61,312 bases of DNA from CAYLYU01 sp964501925 (lineage in GTDB: Bacteria > Pseudomonadota > Zetaproteobacteria > Mariprofundales > Mariprofundaceae): the NCBI GenBank assembly GCA_964501925.1, contig CAZCTM010000010.1, positions 1 through 61,312 of the forward strand. The letters are read 5' to 3'. The translations under genes were made by a program, and so were the position numbers. The notes under the pieces were generated by a model, which worked only from the letters and a program-made list of their open reading frames with translations, was not told the DNA's origin and searched no databases. Of the stretch, positions 8,260-17,955 are shown piece after piece (the stretch's first letter is position 1; the number at the start of each line of letters is the position of its first letter).

Positions 8260-9117
8260 GTGGCATCAGCCAAGGAGATCAGGGGGCAGATCAAGGCCAT
8301 TCAGAACACCGCCAAGATTACCAAGGCGATGGAGATGGTGGCGGCCTCGAAGATGAAAAAAGCCCAGGATCGGGTTCTGGATGCGAGAGCCTACGAACAG
8401 GGTGTCAATCGTGTCATCAGCAACCTGATGCAATCCCATCCCGAGTACAGACACCCCTTTTTGCAGGTGAAGGACGAAATCAATCGTGTGGGGATCATCC
8501 TGGTGACCACGGACAAGGGTTTGTGCGGGAGCCTCAACGTCAACGTCTTCAAGGCAACCCTGGGGCTGATCAGAAAGCTTGAGGGAAAGGAGATCGAGGG
8601 CATCAATATCGGCCGTCGCGGTGGCATGTTCCTGAAGCGTGTCGCGAAACTGGCAGGGGCTGCCGAAAACATTCCGGACAGTCCCGAGTTGGCCGATATC
8701 CTGGGTGTGGTCCAGCTGGCCATGAACCGTTTCATGGATGGGGAATACGATGAGGTGTATCTCGTATACAGCAAGTTCATCAACACCATGACTCAGGTTC
8801 CCACCGTGGACCGGTTGCTGCCCTGCCCCGCACCTGAAGAGGCTGATCGTGCCGGTTACTGGGATTACATCTATGAGCCGGAAGCCAGGGAAGTGCTTGA
8901 CGGCCTGATGCACCGCTATGTGGAGTCTCTTGTTTATCACGCAGTCCTTGAGAACAAGGCATGTGAACAGTCTGCCCGTATGGTTGCCATGAAGAGCGCC
9001 ACGGATAACGCCAAGGAAATCGTGAAGGATCTGAGCATTACCTACAACAAGGCGCGACAGGCGGCCATTACCATGGAGCTGTCGGAAATCGTCTCCGGTG
9101 CAGCGGCGACGCAATAG
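8260..9117 (+). CDS. atpG: F-type ATP synthase subunit gamma (F1)
   Basis: The 285-residue central rotor shaft. The N-terminal ASAKEIRGQIKAIQNTAKIT and the TTDKGLCGSLN segment (about residue 85) are family signatures, and the C-terminal helix ITYNKARQAAITMELSEIV closes the coiled coil. The start is GTG at 8260 with GGAGATATC just before it. A long antisense reading frame across this gene is a codon-bias shadow. Confidence 0.97.
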   Translation: MASAKEIRGQIKAIQNTAKITKAMEMVAASKMKKAQDRVLDARAYEQGVNRVISNLMQSHPEYRHPFLQVKDEINRVGIILVTTDKGLCGSLNVNVFKATLGLIRKLEGKEIEGINIGRRGGMFLKRVAKLAGAAENIPDSPELADILGVVQLAMNRFMDGEYDEVYLVYSKFINTMTQVPTVDRLLPCPAPEEADRAGYWDYIYEPEAREVLDGLMHRYVESLVYHAVLENKACEQSARMVAMKSATDNAKEIVKDLSITYNKARQAAITMELSEIVSGAAATQ

Positions 9118-9145
9118 TTACAAGTAATTAGAGAGGGAATTGACC

Positions 9146-10528
9146 ATGAGCATAGGAAAAATTGTGCAGGTGATCGGACCGGTAGTGGATGTGCGTTTCA
9201 GTGAAGATCTTCCAGAGATTTACAACGCCCTGAAGCTGAAAGATGTCGATCTGACGCTGGAGGTTCAACAGCATATTGGAGACAACACCGTGCGTTCCAT
9301 CGCTCTTGGTTCGACCGATGGTCTCAAGCGCGGCATGGAGGCGAAGGATACAGGTGCGCCCATCTCCGTGCCGGTGGGTTCGGCCACGCTTGGCAGGATC
9401 ATGGATGTACTTGGCCGCGGCATCGACTTTGAAGGCGAGGAAGTCAAAAGCAAGGAACGCTGGCCGATCCACCGCCCCGCTCCCACATTTGAGGAACTGA
9501 CCCCCTCCACCGAGATTCTGGAAACCGGTATCAAGGTGATTGACCTTATGTGCCCGATTGCCAAGGGCGGCAAGGTGGGCCTGTTTGGCGGCGCCGGCGT
9601 CGGCAAGACCGTGAACATGATGGAGCTGATCAACAACATCGCCAAATCCCATGGTGGTTATTCCGTCTTTGCGGGTGTGGGCGAACGTACCCGTGAGGGC
9701 AACGATTTCTATTATGAAATGAAGGAATCCGGGGTGCTTGACAAGGTGGCCCTGGTTTACGGCCAGATGAACGAGCCGCCCGGAAACAGGCTTCGTGTTG
9801 CCCTGACCGGTCTCACCATGGCCGAGTACTTCCGTGATGAGGGTCGTGACGTGCTGATGTTCATTGACAACATCTACCGTTACACCCTGGCGGGCACCGA
9901 GGTCTCCGCCCTGCTCGGTCGTATGCCGTCAGCGGTGGGTTATCAGCCCAATCTCGCGGAGGAAATGGGCAAGCTGCAGGAGCGGATTGCCTCCACCAAG
10001 GTGGGTTCGATCACCTCCGTGCAGGCCGTTTACGTGCCCGCGGATGACCTGACCGACCCGGCACCGGCGACAACCTTTGCCCACCTGGATTCGACCATCG
10101 TGCTCTCGCGTCAGATCGCGGAGCTGGGCATTTATCCGGCCGTAGATCCCCTGGACTCCACGTCCCGCCAGCTTGATCCGAAGGTTATCGGCCTTGAGCA
10201 CTATGAGGTGGCCAGCGGCGTGCAGAGAACCTTGCAGCGCTACAAGGAGCTGCAGGATATCATCGCCATTCTCGGCATGGATGAGCTCTCCGATGATGAC
10301 AAGCTGGTGGTTGCCCGGGCACGCAAGATCCAGCGCTTTTTGTCGCAGCCATTCCATGTTGCCGAGGTGTTCACGGGTTCACCGGGCGTTTATTGCAAAC
10401 GGGATGAAACCATCAAGGGATTCAAGGGTATTCTTGATGGGGAATACGACCACCTGCCCGAACAGGCATTCTATATGGTTGGACCCATTGAAGAGGCCGT
10501 CGCCAAGGCCAAGAAGATGGAAGCCTAG
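9146..10528 (+). CDS. atpD: F-type ATP synthase subunit beta (F1)
   Basis: The 460-residue catalytic subunit of F1. Walker A GGAGVGKTV is near residue 150, followed by the catalytic GERTREGNDFY loop and the DELSDDDK segment in the C-terminal domain. I chose ATG 9146 rather than the TTG two codons upstream because SIGKIVQVIGPVVDV is the usual N-terminus and GAGAGGG lies at proper distance. Confidence 0.98.
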   Translation: MSIGKIVQVIGPVVDVRFSEDLPEIYNALKLKDVDLTLEVQQHIGDNTVRSIALGSTDGLKRGMEAKDTGAPISVPVGSATLGRIMDVLGRGIDFEGEEVKSKERWPIHRPAPTFEELTPSTEILETGIKVIDLMCPIAKGGKVGLFGGAGVGKTVNMMELINNIAKSHGGYSVFAGVGERTREGNDFYYEMKESGVLDKVALVYGQMNEPPGNRLRVALTGLTMAEYFRDEGRDVLMFIDNIYRYTLAGTEVSALLGRMPSAVGYQPNLAEEMGKLQERIASTKVGSITSVQAVYVPADDLTDPAPATTFAHLDSTIVLSRQIAELGIYPAVDPLDSTSRQLDPKVIGLEHYEVASGVQRTLQRYKELQDIIAILGMDELSDDDKLVVARARKIQRFLSQPFHVAEVFTGSPGVYCKRDETIKGFKGILDGEYDHLPEQAFYMVGPIEEAVAKAKKMEA

Positions 10529-10539
10529 GAGACGCGTGG

Positions 10540-10950
10540 ATGGCCAAGGTCAAGGTTACGGTCGCCACTGCTGACCGAGAGGTCTATTCGGGCGAGGCGG
10601 ACTTTCTGGTCGCGCCCGGGGCCGCAGGAGAGCTTGGCATCATGCCTCGGCATGCCCCGCTGCTGACAGCTCTCGTGCCGGGGGAATTGCGGATTACCCA
10701 TGACGGTGAAGTGGACGAGGTCTTCATATCCGGTGGTTACATGGAGGTCCAGCCCGATGTCATTACCGTGCTGGCTGATACGGCAGAGCGGGCCGCCGAT
10801 CTTGATGAGGCAAAGGCACTGGAGGCCAAGCGGCGGGCCGAGGAGATTCTGGAGAAGGGGGCCAGCGATATCGATGTCGCCCGGGCAGAAGCCGAGCTTG
10901 CCGCCGTTGCTGCGATGCTGCAGATGATCAAGAAGAGGAAGAAGCACTAG
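10540..10950 (+). CDS. atpC: F-type ATP synthase subunit epsilon (F1)
   Basis: A 136-residue subunit of the rotor foot, with an N-terminal beta barrel (about 1-85, including GELGIMPRHAPLLTAL) and a C-terminal helical hairpin that in this family inhibits ATP hydrolysis. It is the last gene of the atp operon and is followed by a strong hairpin. Confidence 0.95.
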   Translation: MAKVKVTVATADREVYSGEADFLVAPGAAGELGIMPRHAPLLTALVPGELRITHDGEVDEVFISGGYMEVQPDVITVLADTAERAADLDEAKALEAKRRAEEILEKGASDIDVARAEAELAAVAAMLQMIKKRKKH

Positions 10951-10993
10951 TTCGTTCATCTTGATTCATCCACGGGGATGTCGCTGATACTTT

Positions 10994-11027
10994 GCAAGGG
11001 TTGCACATTGTGCGACCCTTTTGCTTT
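10994..11027 (+). terminator. Hairpin terminator after atpC
   Basis: AAGGGTTGCAC (10996-11006) pairs with GTGCGACCCTT (about 11010-11020) around a tiny loop, with one G-U pair, and T-rich sequence follows. It lies between atpC and glmU and fits a Rho-independent terminator, although the T tract is interrupted by GC. Confidence 0.7.
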
Positions 11028-11053
11028 GGCCGACTCGTAAACCAGGAGGAATC

Positions 11054-12454
11054 ATGATTCCACAGTTTCATTATTCCAACGTGATGGTGCTTGTTTTAGC
11101 TGCGGGAAAGGGGACGCGCATGCGCTCTGAAACCCCCAAGGTTCTCCATCCCGTGCTCGGTCGAAGCATGCTGGAGTATGTCCTCCATACCATCGAATCA
11201 CTTAATCCCATGGGTATTGCTGTGGTTGTAGGACACGGTGAGGAAAAGGTCCGCTATCACATCGGGGATCCCCTGGGCCTGGACTGGGTGGTTCAGGAAC
11301 ACCAGCTTGGCACGGCTCATGCCGTCATGCACTGTGAGTCGGTAAGCCGCGATGCGGAACATGTGCTGATCGTATGCGGTGACACACCCATGCTCGGTTG
11401 CGAAACGCTGGCCAGGCTGATTGATGCCCATATCGAGGCCGGGGCAAGCGTATCGGTCCTGTCGGCCGTCCTTGACGATCCCTTTGGCTACGGGCGCATC
11501 CTGCGCTCGGACGATGGCACATGCCTTGGCATTGTCGAGGAAGCGGATGCCAATGACACCGAGCGTCAGATCCGTGAAGTCAGCAGCGGTATTTTCTGTG
11601 TCCGGAGGCGTGATCTGTTTGAGCTCATCCGCAAAGTGGAAAGGAAGAACGTGCAGGGTGAATACTATCTGCCCGATATCATGAAGATTGCTGTTGGGCG
11701 GGGCATGCCCGTTCAGGCGATTCAGACGGAAGATACGGAAGAGATCATTGGCATCAATGACCGTGCCCAGCTTGCACGCGTAGAAGGACAACTCCAGCAG
11801 CGTCTGATTCGGGACTGGCAGCTTAGAGGTGTGACGATTCAGCAACCGGAGACGGTGCGAATAGAGGCCAGTGTTCAGATCGGGGCGGATTGTGTCATTC
11901 GTGGCGGCAGTCAGCTCATGGGATCAACCCACATTGGTGATGATTGTACGGTGGGTCCCTATGCCATTGTTGTTGACAGTTGGCTGGATGATGAGGTGGA
12001 GGTCTTTGCGTTCAGCCATGTTCAGGGTGCAAGCATCAGCAGTGGCGCCAGGATTGGACCATTTGCCCGTTTGCGCCCGGAGGCGGAACTTGATGAGAAC
12101 GTACGTATCGGAAATTTTGTTGAGGTCAAGAAGTCTGTTCTTGGCCGGGGCAGCAAGGTCAATCATCTCACCTATATTGGAGACGCCTTTGTTGGCCCCG
12201 AGTGCAATATTGGTGCCGGCACCATTACATGCAATTACGATGGCGCCAACAAGCATAAGACCGTCATTGGCAAGAATGTGTTTGTGGGTTCGGGCACCAA
12301 GTTTATCGCACCGGTAGAGGTGGGCGATGATTCCACGATTGGTGCCGGAAGCATTATTACCCGCAACGTTCCGGAAGGTGGCCTCACCCTTTCCGTAAGG
12401 ACGGAGCAGAAGCATATCCCCGGCTGGAAAAGGCCGAGCAAGAAGAAGCCCTGA
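11054..12454 (+). CDS. glmU: Bifunctional UDP-N-acetylglucosamine pyrophosphorylase / glucosamine-1-phosphate acetyltransferase
   Basis: Makes UDP-GlcNAc for peptidoglycan and lipid A in two steps. The N-terminal uridylyltransferase domain has LAAGKGTRMRS near residue 15 and the CGDTPML metal site near 108. The C-terminal half is a left-handed beta helix of hexapeptide repeats with the acetyl-CoA site NCNYDG-like segment (ITCNYDGANK). I start at ATG 11054 (466 residues) because AGGAGGAATC lies just upstream; a TTG 33 nt earlier has no such site. Overlap TGATG joins it to glmS. Confidence 0.96.
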   Translation: MIPQFHYSNVMVLVLAAGKGTRMRSETPKVLHPVLGRSMLEYVLHTIESLNPMGIAVVVGHGEEKVRYHIGDPLGLDWVVQEHQLGTAHAVMHCESVSRDAEHVLIVCGDTPMLGCETLARLIDAHIEAGASVSVLSAVLDDPFGYGRILRSDDGTCLGIVEEADANDTERQIREVSSGIFCVRRRDLFELIRKVERKNVQGEYYLPDIMKIAVGRGMPVQAIQTEDTEEIIGINDRAQLARVEGQLQQRLIRDWQLRGVTIQQPETVRIEASVQIGADCVIRGGSQLMGSTHIGDDCTVGPYAIVVDSWLDDEVEVFAFSHVQGASISSGARIGPFARLRPEAELDENVRIGNFVEVKKSVLGRGSKVNHLTYIGDAFVGPECNIGAGTITCNYDGANKHKTVIGKNVFVGSGTKFIAPVEVGDDSTIGAGSIITRNVPEGGLTLSVRTEQKHIPGWKRPSKKKP

Positions 12455-14283
12455 TGTGCGGCATTATCGGAGTCATCTCCCGTCGTCAGGAGGTGCAGGA
12501 CATGCTGCTCGATGGCCTCAGGCGTATGGAGTACCGTGGTTATGATAGCGCGGGCCTGTGCGTTTGCCATGAAGGTGAACTGCATTGCGTGAAGCGTTCG
12601 GGCAAACTCTGCGAACTGGAGGATGCCTTGAGGGAAGACCCTCTTCGGGGTTCCATCGGTATCGGGCATACACGATGGGCCACCCATGGCGCGCCAACGG
12701 ACGCTAACGCCCATCCTCATTTGAGTGATACAGTCGCGGCCGTTCACAACGGCATCATCGAGAATAACCAGGCAATTCGTGCAAGTCTGAAAAAGGAGGG
12801 TGCTGACTTTCGGTCTGAAACCGACAGTGAGGCGATTCCGTGGCTGTTTTCCCGAAATCTGTCGATCTATTCGGATCCCGTAGACGCATGGCGGGAAACG
12901 CTTGGGCAGCTCAAGGGGTCCTATGCCATCCTTGCCATGATAAAAAAGGATAAAAAACGGTTGTGGTTCGCGCGCTACGGGAGTCCCCTCCTGCTTGGCC
13001 GGAAGAAGGGCTGCATCTATGCCGCTTCGGATGCAATTGCGCTTGCCGGCGATGCCAAGGAAGTGATGTATCTGAGAGAGGGGGAGTACGGATACATTTC
13101 CCTGGACGAATGTGTCATCTACGACGGGAGTGGCAATCGGGTCGATCGTGCCTGGAAGCCGATGCCCATCACCCATGTCGCATCGGAAAAAGGTGGGTTC
13201 CGTCATTACATGGAGAAGGAGATTCATGAGCAGCCGGGTGTCCTCGCAGGCATCCTGCAGGCTTATGTGCATGGTTCGGAGATCCGTTTTCCTGAGGCTG
13301 CCTTCCTGCATAAGGCCCCGCTTCCGGAGCGGATTGTGATGGTGGCGTGCGGCACCTCCTACCACGCGGCCCTGACCGCCCGGTACTGGCTGGAACGCTT
13401 TCTCAAGATATCCGTTGAGGTCGATTTTGCTTCCGAATACCGTTACAGGGATCCGGTTATCGGACCGAACACCTGGCTGGTGACCCTGTCCCAGTCAGGG
13501 GAGACCGCGGACACCCTGGAGGCCTTGCGCCTGTTCAAGTCCCATACGCCGGATAACCTGACCCTGGCGCTGTGCAATGTCATGCACTCCTCTCTGACCC
13601 GGGAATCCGACGGGGTCATCGAGCTGCTGGCCGGTCCGGAGATTGGCGTCGCCTCCACCAAGGCGTTTACGGCCCAGCTGGCGGTGCTGGCGCTTTTGGT
13701 GCTCATGCTCACGCGCAGGAACGGAAGCCTGGATGAGAAGAGGATCAGCAGTCATCTGCAGGCCCTGCACGATCTGGTCCCTGATATCGCCGGCCTGATC
13801 GAGGACTCTCCGAGAATCGCCGAACTTTCATCGCTGTTTACCTCAGCCCATGGCGCCCTTTTTCTGGGTAGGGGGCCCTGTTTTCCTTCGGCGCTTGAAG
13901 GTGCCCTGAAACTCAAGGAGATCTCCTACCTGCACGCTGAGGGATATGCGGCCGGAGAGATGAAACATGGCCCCATCGCACTGGTTGATGAGCATCTTCC
14001 GGTGGTGGTCATTGCGCCCCGGCAGTATCACCTGGAAAAGGTCCTCTCCAATCTGGAAGAAGTTCACGCCAGAGGGGCCAAGGTCATCCTTATCACCGAC
14101 CTGCCCGAGAACGACTGCCCCAACTACGTCAGTGCTGTGATTCCCATACCCTATGGGGATTACTTTACCGCCCCCCTGCTGGTCGCAGCACCCCTGCAGT
14201 TGCTGGCCTATCATGTCGCCAGACTGCGGGGTACGGACATCGATCAGCCACGGAACCTTGCCAAATCGGTGACGGTTGAGTAA
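12454..14283 (+). CDS. glmS: Glutamine-fructose-6-phosphate aminotransferase (isomerizing)
   Basis: The first enzyme of hexosamine synthesis, supplying glucosamine-6-phosphate upstream of GlmU. The protein begins MCGIIGVI, so Cys1 is the N-terminal glutaminase nucleophile. The GHTRWATHG motif lies near residue 70. Two SIS sugar-isomerase domains follow (about 290-425 and 460-600), with CGTSYHA and a C-terminal LAKSVTVE tail. The 609-residue length is normal. It overlaps glmU by one base. I see no glmS ribozyme in the coding region upstream. Confidence 0.97.
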   Translation: MCGIIGVISRRQEVQDMLLDGLRRMEYRGYDSAGLCVCHEGELHCVKRSGKLCELEDALREDPLRGSIGIGHTRWATHGAPTDANAHPHLSDTVAAVHNGIIENNQAIRASLKKEGADFRSETDSEAIPWLFSRNLSIYSDPVDAWRETLGQLKGSYAILAMIKKDKKRLWFARYGSPLLLGRKKGCIYAASDAIALAGDAKEVMYLREGEYGYISLDECVIYDGSGNRVDRAWKPMPITHVASEKGGFRHYMEKEIHEQPGVLAGILQAYVHGSEIRFPEAAFLHKAPLPERIVMVACGTSYHAALTARYWLERFLKISVEVDFASEYRYRDPVIGPNTWLVTLSQSGETADTLEALRLFKSHTPDNLTLALCNVMHSSLTRESDGVIELLAGPEIGVASTKAFTAQLAVLALLVLMLTRRNGSLDEKRISSHLQALHDLVPDIAGLIEDSPRIAELSSLFTSAHGALFLGRGPCFPSALEGALKLKEISYLHAEGYAAGEMKHGPIALVDEHLPVVVIAPRQYHLEKVLSNLEEVHARGAKVILITDLPENDCPNYVSAVIPIPYGDYFTAPLLVAAPLQLLAYHVARLRGTDIDQPRNLAKSVTVE

Positions 14284-14349
14284 TCCCATGATCACCGCAT
14301 CAAGCGCCGGCCTGACAGGTGCACGATCATTCTCCGGCGGTATGGATCC

Positions 14350-15219
14350 ATGGAAATAACAGGTCATACACGGGTGTTTGGAATCATCGGCGATCCGGTG
14401 AGCCATTCCCTCTCTCCGTTGTTTCAGGGCTATTTCGCCCGAAAGGCGGAGATTGATGCGCTTTACGCACCCTTTCATGTGGCCAGGGGAAAGCTGCGTG
14501 AGGCTGTTTCCGGTCTGCTTGCCCTTGGTGTAGAAGGGTTCAATATCACTGTGCCGTTTAAGGAGGACATTCTTGAACTGGTTTCCGCGGATGCGGTGGG
14601 AAGGCAAATTGGTGCTGTCAACACGGCCAAAAGGCATGCCAATGCCTGGTTGGCCACCAATACGGACTGGCAGGGCATGAAGGCCGTGATGAAGGGTTTG
14701 GAATCCAGCGTCACAACGGCTCTTGTTTTTGGGGCGGGTGGAACCGCCAGGGCGGTGCTTCATGCGCTGGCCGAGGCGGGCGTTCAGCGTGTTCATGTGT
14801 GCAACCGCGGCCGTCCAAGGCTGGAATCCCTGCTCCGTCACGCCGAAGTCAATTATCCGCACCTGCATTTGACGCAGGTTCACTGGATCGAGGGGGATGT
14901 AAGACAGGCTGCGGCGGAATCCCAGCTTGTGATCAATACAACCAGCATAGGACTTTCCCGGGATGCGTCAGCATTTCCCTTCCGGCTGGCAGGTCAGGGG
15001 ATTGCAGTTGATGCGGTCTACCGTCCGGATGGCAGAACCCCGTTTGTTGAGGCCGCTCATCGGGCAGGACTGAAGGCCATGGATGGTCTGCCGCTGCTTC
15101 TGGCCCAGGGAGCCGCTTCCTTTCATTACTGGCATGGTGTGTCACCGGATTATCTGTCCGCCTTGCGCTGGCTGGAGGATCGGCTTGGGCGTGAACATCT
15201 TTCCATACCCGGCTGGTAA
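14350..15219 (+). CDS. aroE: Shikimate dehydrogenase (NADP+)
   Basis: The fourth step of the shikimate pathway, reducing 3-dehydroshikimate. The N-terminal substrate domain has GDPVSHSLSP (about 16-25) with the two shikimate-binding serines, then NITVPFK with the catalytic Lys and the NTDWQG Asp. The NADP domain contains VFGAGGTARAV near residue 127. The 289-residue length is a little longer than the 270 usual because of a short C-terminal tail. Confidence 0.95.
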   Translation: MEITGHTRVFGIIGDPVSHSLSPLFQGYFARKAEIDALYAPFHVARGKLREAVSGLLALGVEGFNITVPFKEDILELVSADAVGRQIGAVNTAKRHANAWLATNTDWQGMKAVMKGLESSVTTALVFGAGGTARAVLHALAEAGVQRVHVCNRGRPRLESLLRHAEVNYPHLHLTQVHWIEGDVRQAAAESQLVINTTSIGLSRDASAFPFRLAGQGIAVDAVYRPDGRTPFVEAAHRAGLKAMDGLPLLLAQGAASFHYWHGVSPDYLSALRWLEDRLGREHLSIPGW

Positions 15220-15322
15220 GGTTGCCATTCGTTGATCAAGCCACGCTTCTGGGCTAACGTGACGGGGAATGACGATGATCATCAGATATTTTCCATGACA
15301 ACCTTCTGAAGGGTGCTGACGC

Positions 15323-16516
15323 ATGCCCATATATCTCTGGCAGGGTAAAACGAAGCAGGGTCAGGAACACAGCGGTGAGCTGGAGGCTGCGAACAGGGTG
15401 ATCGCGATTGCGACGTTAAGACGGCAGGGCCTGACCGCACTCAAGGTGAAACGAAAGCCCATCGAAATCCATCTGTTCCCCCAGAAGGTCACTGAAAAGG
15501 ACATTACGATCTTTTTCCGGCAGTTTTCCACCATGATCAAGGCAGGCCTGCCCCTGGTGCAATGCCTTGAACTGGCCGAGCGAGGTGCAGAAAACAGGGC
15601 CTTGAAAAAATTGTTGCACAACATTCAGGAGGATATTGAACATGGCTCTCCTCTGGGGAAGGCCCTGCGCAAGTATCCCGATCACTTTGACCGACTCACC
15701 TGCTCCCTTGTGGAGGCAGGAGAGCAGGGGGGCATTCTTGATGACATCCTCCTGAGGATCAGTGCCTATAAGGAAAAGGCCCAGGCACTGGCCGGGAAAA
15801 TCAAGTCCGCCCTGGTCTATCCAACAGCCGTGATCACGGTGGCATTTGTTGTGACGGCCATTCTTATGATTTTTGTCATCCCCGTGTTTGGCGAGCTTTT
15901 CTCATCCTTTGGCGCCGATCTGCCTGCTCCCACGAAGATCGCCATTGCCATCTCGAATGCCTTCGTGAAATACTGGTATCTGGTTTTTGGTCTGCCCGTT
16001 GTTCTTGTTTTTGGCATACGCTATCTCTACAAGACCCCTCAGGGCCGTTATCAACTGGACAAGTTGCTCCTCAACCTCCCCATCCTGGGTGATGTGCTGC
16101 GCAAGGCTGCCGTGGCCCGTTTCTGCCGCACGTTTTCGACCATGCTGGCGGCGGGTGTACCCATTCTGGACGCCCTGGAAACGGTTGCCGAGACCTCAGG
16201 GAACATGGTCATTGAGCGGGTGGTCTACGCCTCAAAAGAGGACATACTGCTCGGCCAGACCCTGACATCCTCCCTGGAAAAGAGCGGTGTGTTTCCCTAT
16301 ATGGTGACCCAGATGATATCCATCGGGGAAAAAACCGGTGCCATGGAAGACATGATGAGCAAGGTTGCGGACTTTTACGAGGAGGAGGTCGATGCGGCTG
16401 TGGAGGCCATGACCTCCCTGATGGAGCCGGCTATCATGGCCTTCCTGGGTGTTGTGATCGGAGGTCTGGTGATTGCCATGTACATGCCGATCTTCCAGAT
16501 GGCATCCGTGATCTGA
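15323..16516 (+). CDS. Type IV pilus / type II secretion inner-membrane platform protein (PilC/GspF family)
   Basis: A 397-residue protein with two repeats of the T2SSF domain (about 65-190 and 268-392), each starting FFRQFSTMIKAG or FCRTFSTMLAAG, and three membrane segments (about 167-190, 218-237 and 370-392). This family forms the platform under the pilus or secretin assembly. No pilB, pilD or pilin gene is adjacent, so the PilC versus GspF choice stays open. PilC is slightly favoured because the N-terminal Tyr-Leu-Trp-Gly-style start resembles pilus versions. Confidence 0.9.
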   Translation: MPIYLWQGKTKQGQEHSGELEAANRVIAIATLRRQGLTALKVKRKPIEIHLFPQKVTEKDITIFFRQFSTMIKAGLPLVQCLELAERGAENRALKKLLHNIQEDIEHGSPLGKALRKYPDHFDRLTCSLVEAGEQGGILDDILLRISAYKEKAQALAGKIKSALVYPTAVITVAFVVTAILMIFVIPVFGELFSSFGADLPAPTKIAIAISNAFVKYWYLVFGLPVVLVFGIRYLYKTPQGRYQLDKLLLNLPILGDVLRKAAVARFCRTFSTMLAAGVPILDALETVAETSGNMVIERVVYASKEDILLGQTLTSSLEKSGVFPYMVTQMISIGEKTGAMEDMMSKVADFYEEEVDAAVEAMTSLMEPAIMAFLGVVIGGLVIAMYMPIFQMASVI

Positions 16517-16546
16517 TCCAAAGATCCGAAACGCAGGAGGGTTGAG

Positions 16547-16876
16547 ATGAGCCTGGAAGAAAAAAGATGTGTGCCGTGTCAGGGCGGCATTCCGCCCATG
16601 GGGAAAGAGGAAGCGGAAAGACGGATGGCTGACATCCCTGGCTGGGAGCTGATCGAGGATGACCGCAAGCTGAGTCGGACGTTTCGTTTCAGCAACTTTG
16701 TCGAGGCCCAGGAATTTGCCCGTCGGGTCGGGGAAGTCTCGGAGGCTGAGAACCATCATCCGGTAATCAGCTACAGTTGGGGATGGTGTACGGTCATCTT
16801 CTTTACCCACGAGATCGGCGGCCTGCACGAAAACGATTTTATCATGGCCGCCAAGGTGAATGCGCTGGGCGCGTAG
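16547..16876 (+). CDS. phhB: 4a-hydroxytetrahydrobiopterin dehydratase (pterin-4a-carbinolamine dehydratase)
   Basis: A 109-residue protein with the family signature ENHHPVISYSWGWCTVIFFT (about 72-91), whose paired His residues form the active site. It dehydrates the carbinolamine made during aromatic amino acid hydroxylation, and in other bacteria occurs without the hydroxylase, where its role is unclear. No phenylalanine hydroxylase gene is in the window. It is separated by 30 nt from the PilC gene, so it may be cotranscribed, and is convergent with mtnA. Confidence 0.93.
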   Translation: MSLEEKRCVPCQGGIPPMGKEEAERRMADIPGWELIEDDRKLSRTFRFSNFVEAQEFARRVGEVSEAENHHPVISYSWGWCTVIFFTHEIGGLHENDFIMAAKVNALGA

Positions 16877-16889
16877 CATTACCCGATAC

Positions 16890-17954
16890 TCATTTCCTCT
16901 CTGTGGAATCGTTCAGCAACAAGGCCGAAATGCCTTCCTGATTCGGTGGGGATAAAATCCCCCGCTCGGTGATCAGTGAGGAAATCAGCTCGGCGGGCGT
17001 GATATCGAAGACCGGATTGCAGACATCCACACCTTCAGGGGCCCATTTCCGGCCACCAAAACCCGTGACTTCCCCTGCATCCCGTTCCTCGATCGGGATA
17101 TCAGCGCCCGCTGGGATCGATGCATCAATGGTGGAGACAGGGGCCGCCACGTAAAACGGGATTCCATGCCTTCTGGCCAGTACGGCGACCATATAGGTGC
17201 CAATCTTGTTTGCGATATCACCATTGGCGGCCACCCGATCGGCACCGACGATGACGGCGTCAATCCTGCCCTGTTTCATCAGATGCCCGCACATATTGTC
17301 GCAGATCAGTGTAACCGGGATCTTCTCCTGCAGCATTTCCCATGTGGTCAGCCGTGCCCCCTGAAGGAACGGTCTTGTTTCATTGGCGATAACATGAATA
17401 CGCTTGCCTGCCGCAACCGCTGAGCGGATGACCCCGAGGGCCGTACCGTGACCCGCCGTGGCAAGTGCCCCGGCATTGCAGTGGGTCAGGACGGTATCTC
17501 CGTCCTTCAGCAACGTGGCGCCGAGGCCGCCCATGGCCCTGCAAACCCGGATGTCTTCAGCCAGAATCTCATGAGCCTCCTGGAGCAGATTTCCGGCAAT
17601 CAACGCCGGTTCCTGCACGCGATGCGCCTGCCAGCAGCTTCGCATGCGCTGCAATGCCCAGAACAGATTGATAGCGGTTGGCCTGCTTGCCGCCAGGACC
17701 TCAAAGCCCATTTCTAGTTGCGCGTTAAACGAATCCGGAGCCGAAACGGAGAGTTTCAGGGCCTCAAGCGCGACTCCGTAGGCGGCCGCACACCCGATGG
17801 CGGGTGCCCCCCGTACAACCATGGTTCGAATCCCCTCAGCCACCGAAGCAGCCGAGTCGTATGTGATGTATCGAAACTGGTGCGGGAGAATGCGTTGATC
17901 GATCATTTCCAGGTGGCCTGAGCGCCAGCGCAGTGTTTCAACCTTGCCGGTCAA
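16890..17954 (-). CDS. mtnA: S-methyl-5-thioribose-1-phosphate isomerase
   Basis: Converts 5-methylthioribose-1-phosphate (or the 5-deoxy analogue) to the ribulose form in methylthioadenosine salvage. Motifs: RGAPAIG near residue 48, the catalytic Cys in LTHCNAGALAT, NETRP, and the catalytic Asp in GADRVAANGD, then KIGTY. I choose the TTG at 17954, 1 nt after the apt stop, because GGGGAA lies just before it; this gives 354 residues, the normal length. Together with apt and the aldolase fusion upstream it looks like a salvage operon. A nucleosidase or phosphorylase gene is not in the window. Confidence 0.95.
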   Translation of the reverse strand: MTGKVETLRWRSGHLEMIDQRILPHQFRYITYDSAASVAEGIRTMVVRGAPAIGCAAAYGVALEALKLSVSAPDSFNAQLEMGFEVLAASRPTAINLFWALQRMRSCWQAHRVQEPALIAGNLLQEAHEILAEDIRVCRAMGGLGATLLKDGDTVLTHCNAGALATAGHGTALGVIRSAVAAGKRIHVIANETRPFLQGARLTTWEMLQEKIPVTLICDNMCGHLMKQGRIDAVIVGADRVAANGDIANKIGTYMVAVLARRHGIPFYVAAPVSTIDASIPAGADIPIEERDAGEVTGFGGRKWAPEGVDVCNPVFDITPAELISSLITERGILSPPNQEGISALLLNDSTERK

Positions 17955-17955
17955 G

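Noticed and set aside
8266..9114. Minus-strand open frame covering almost all of atpG
   Set aside because: The gamma subunit on the plus strand is unmistakable. The reverse frame is open by codon bias only and has no family features.
12235..14883. Two long minus-strand frames (12235-13365 and 13843-14883) across glmU, glmS and aroE
   Set aside because: They are antisense to three conserved genes and rich in His, Arg and Gly runs typical of shadow frames.
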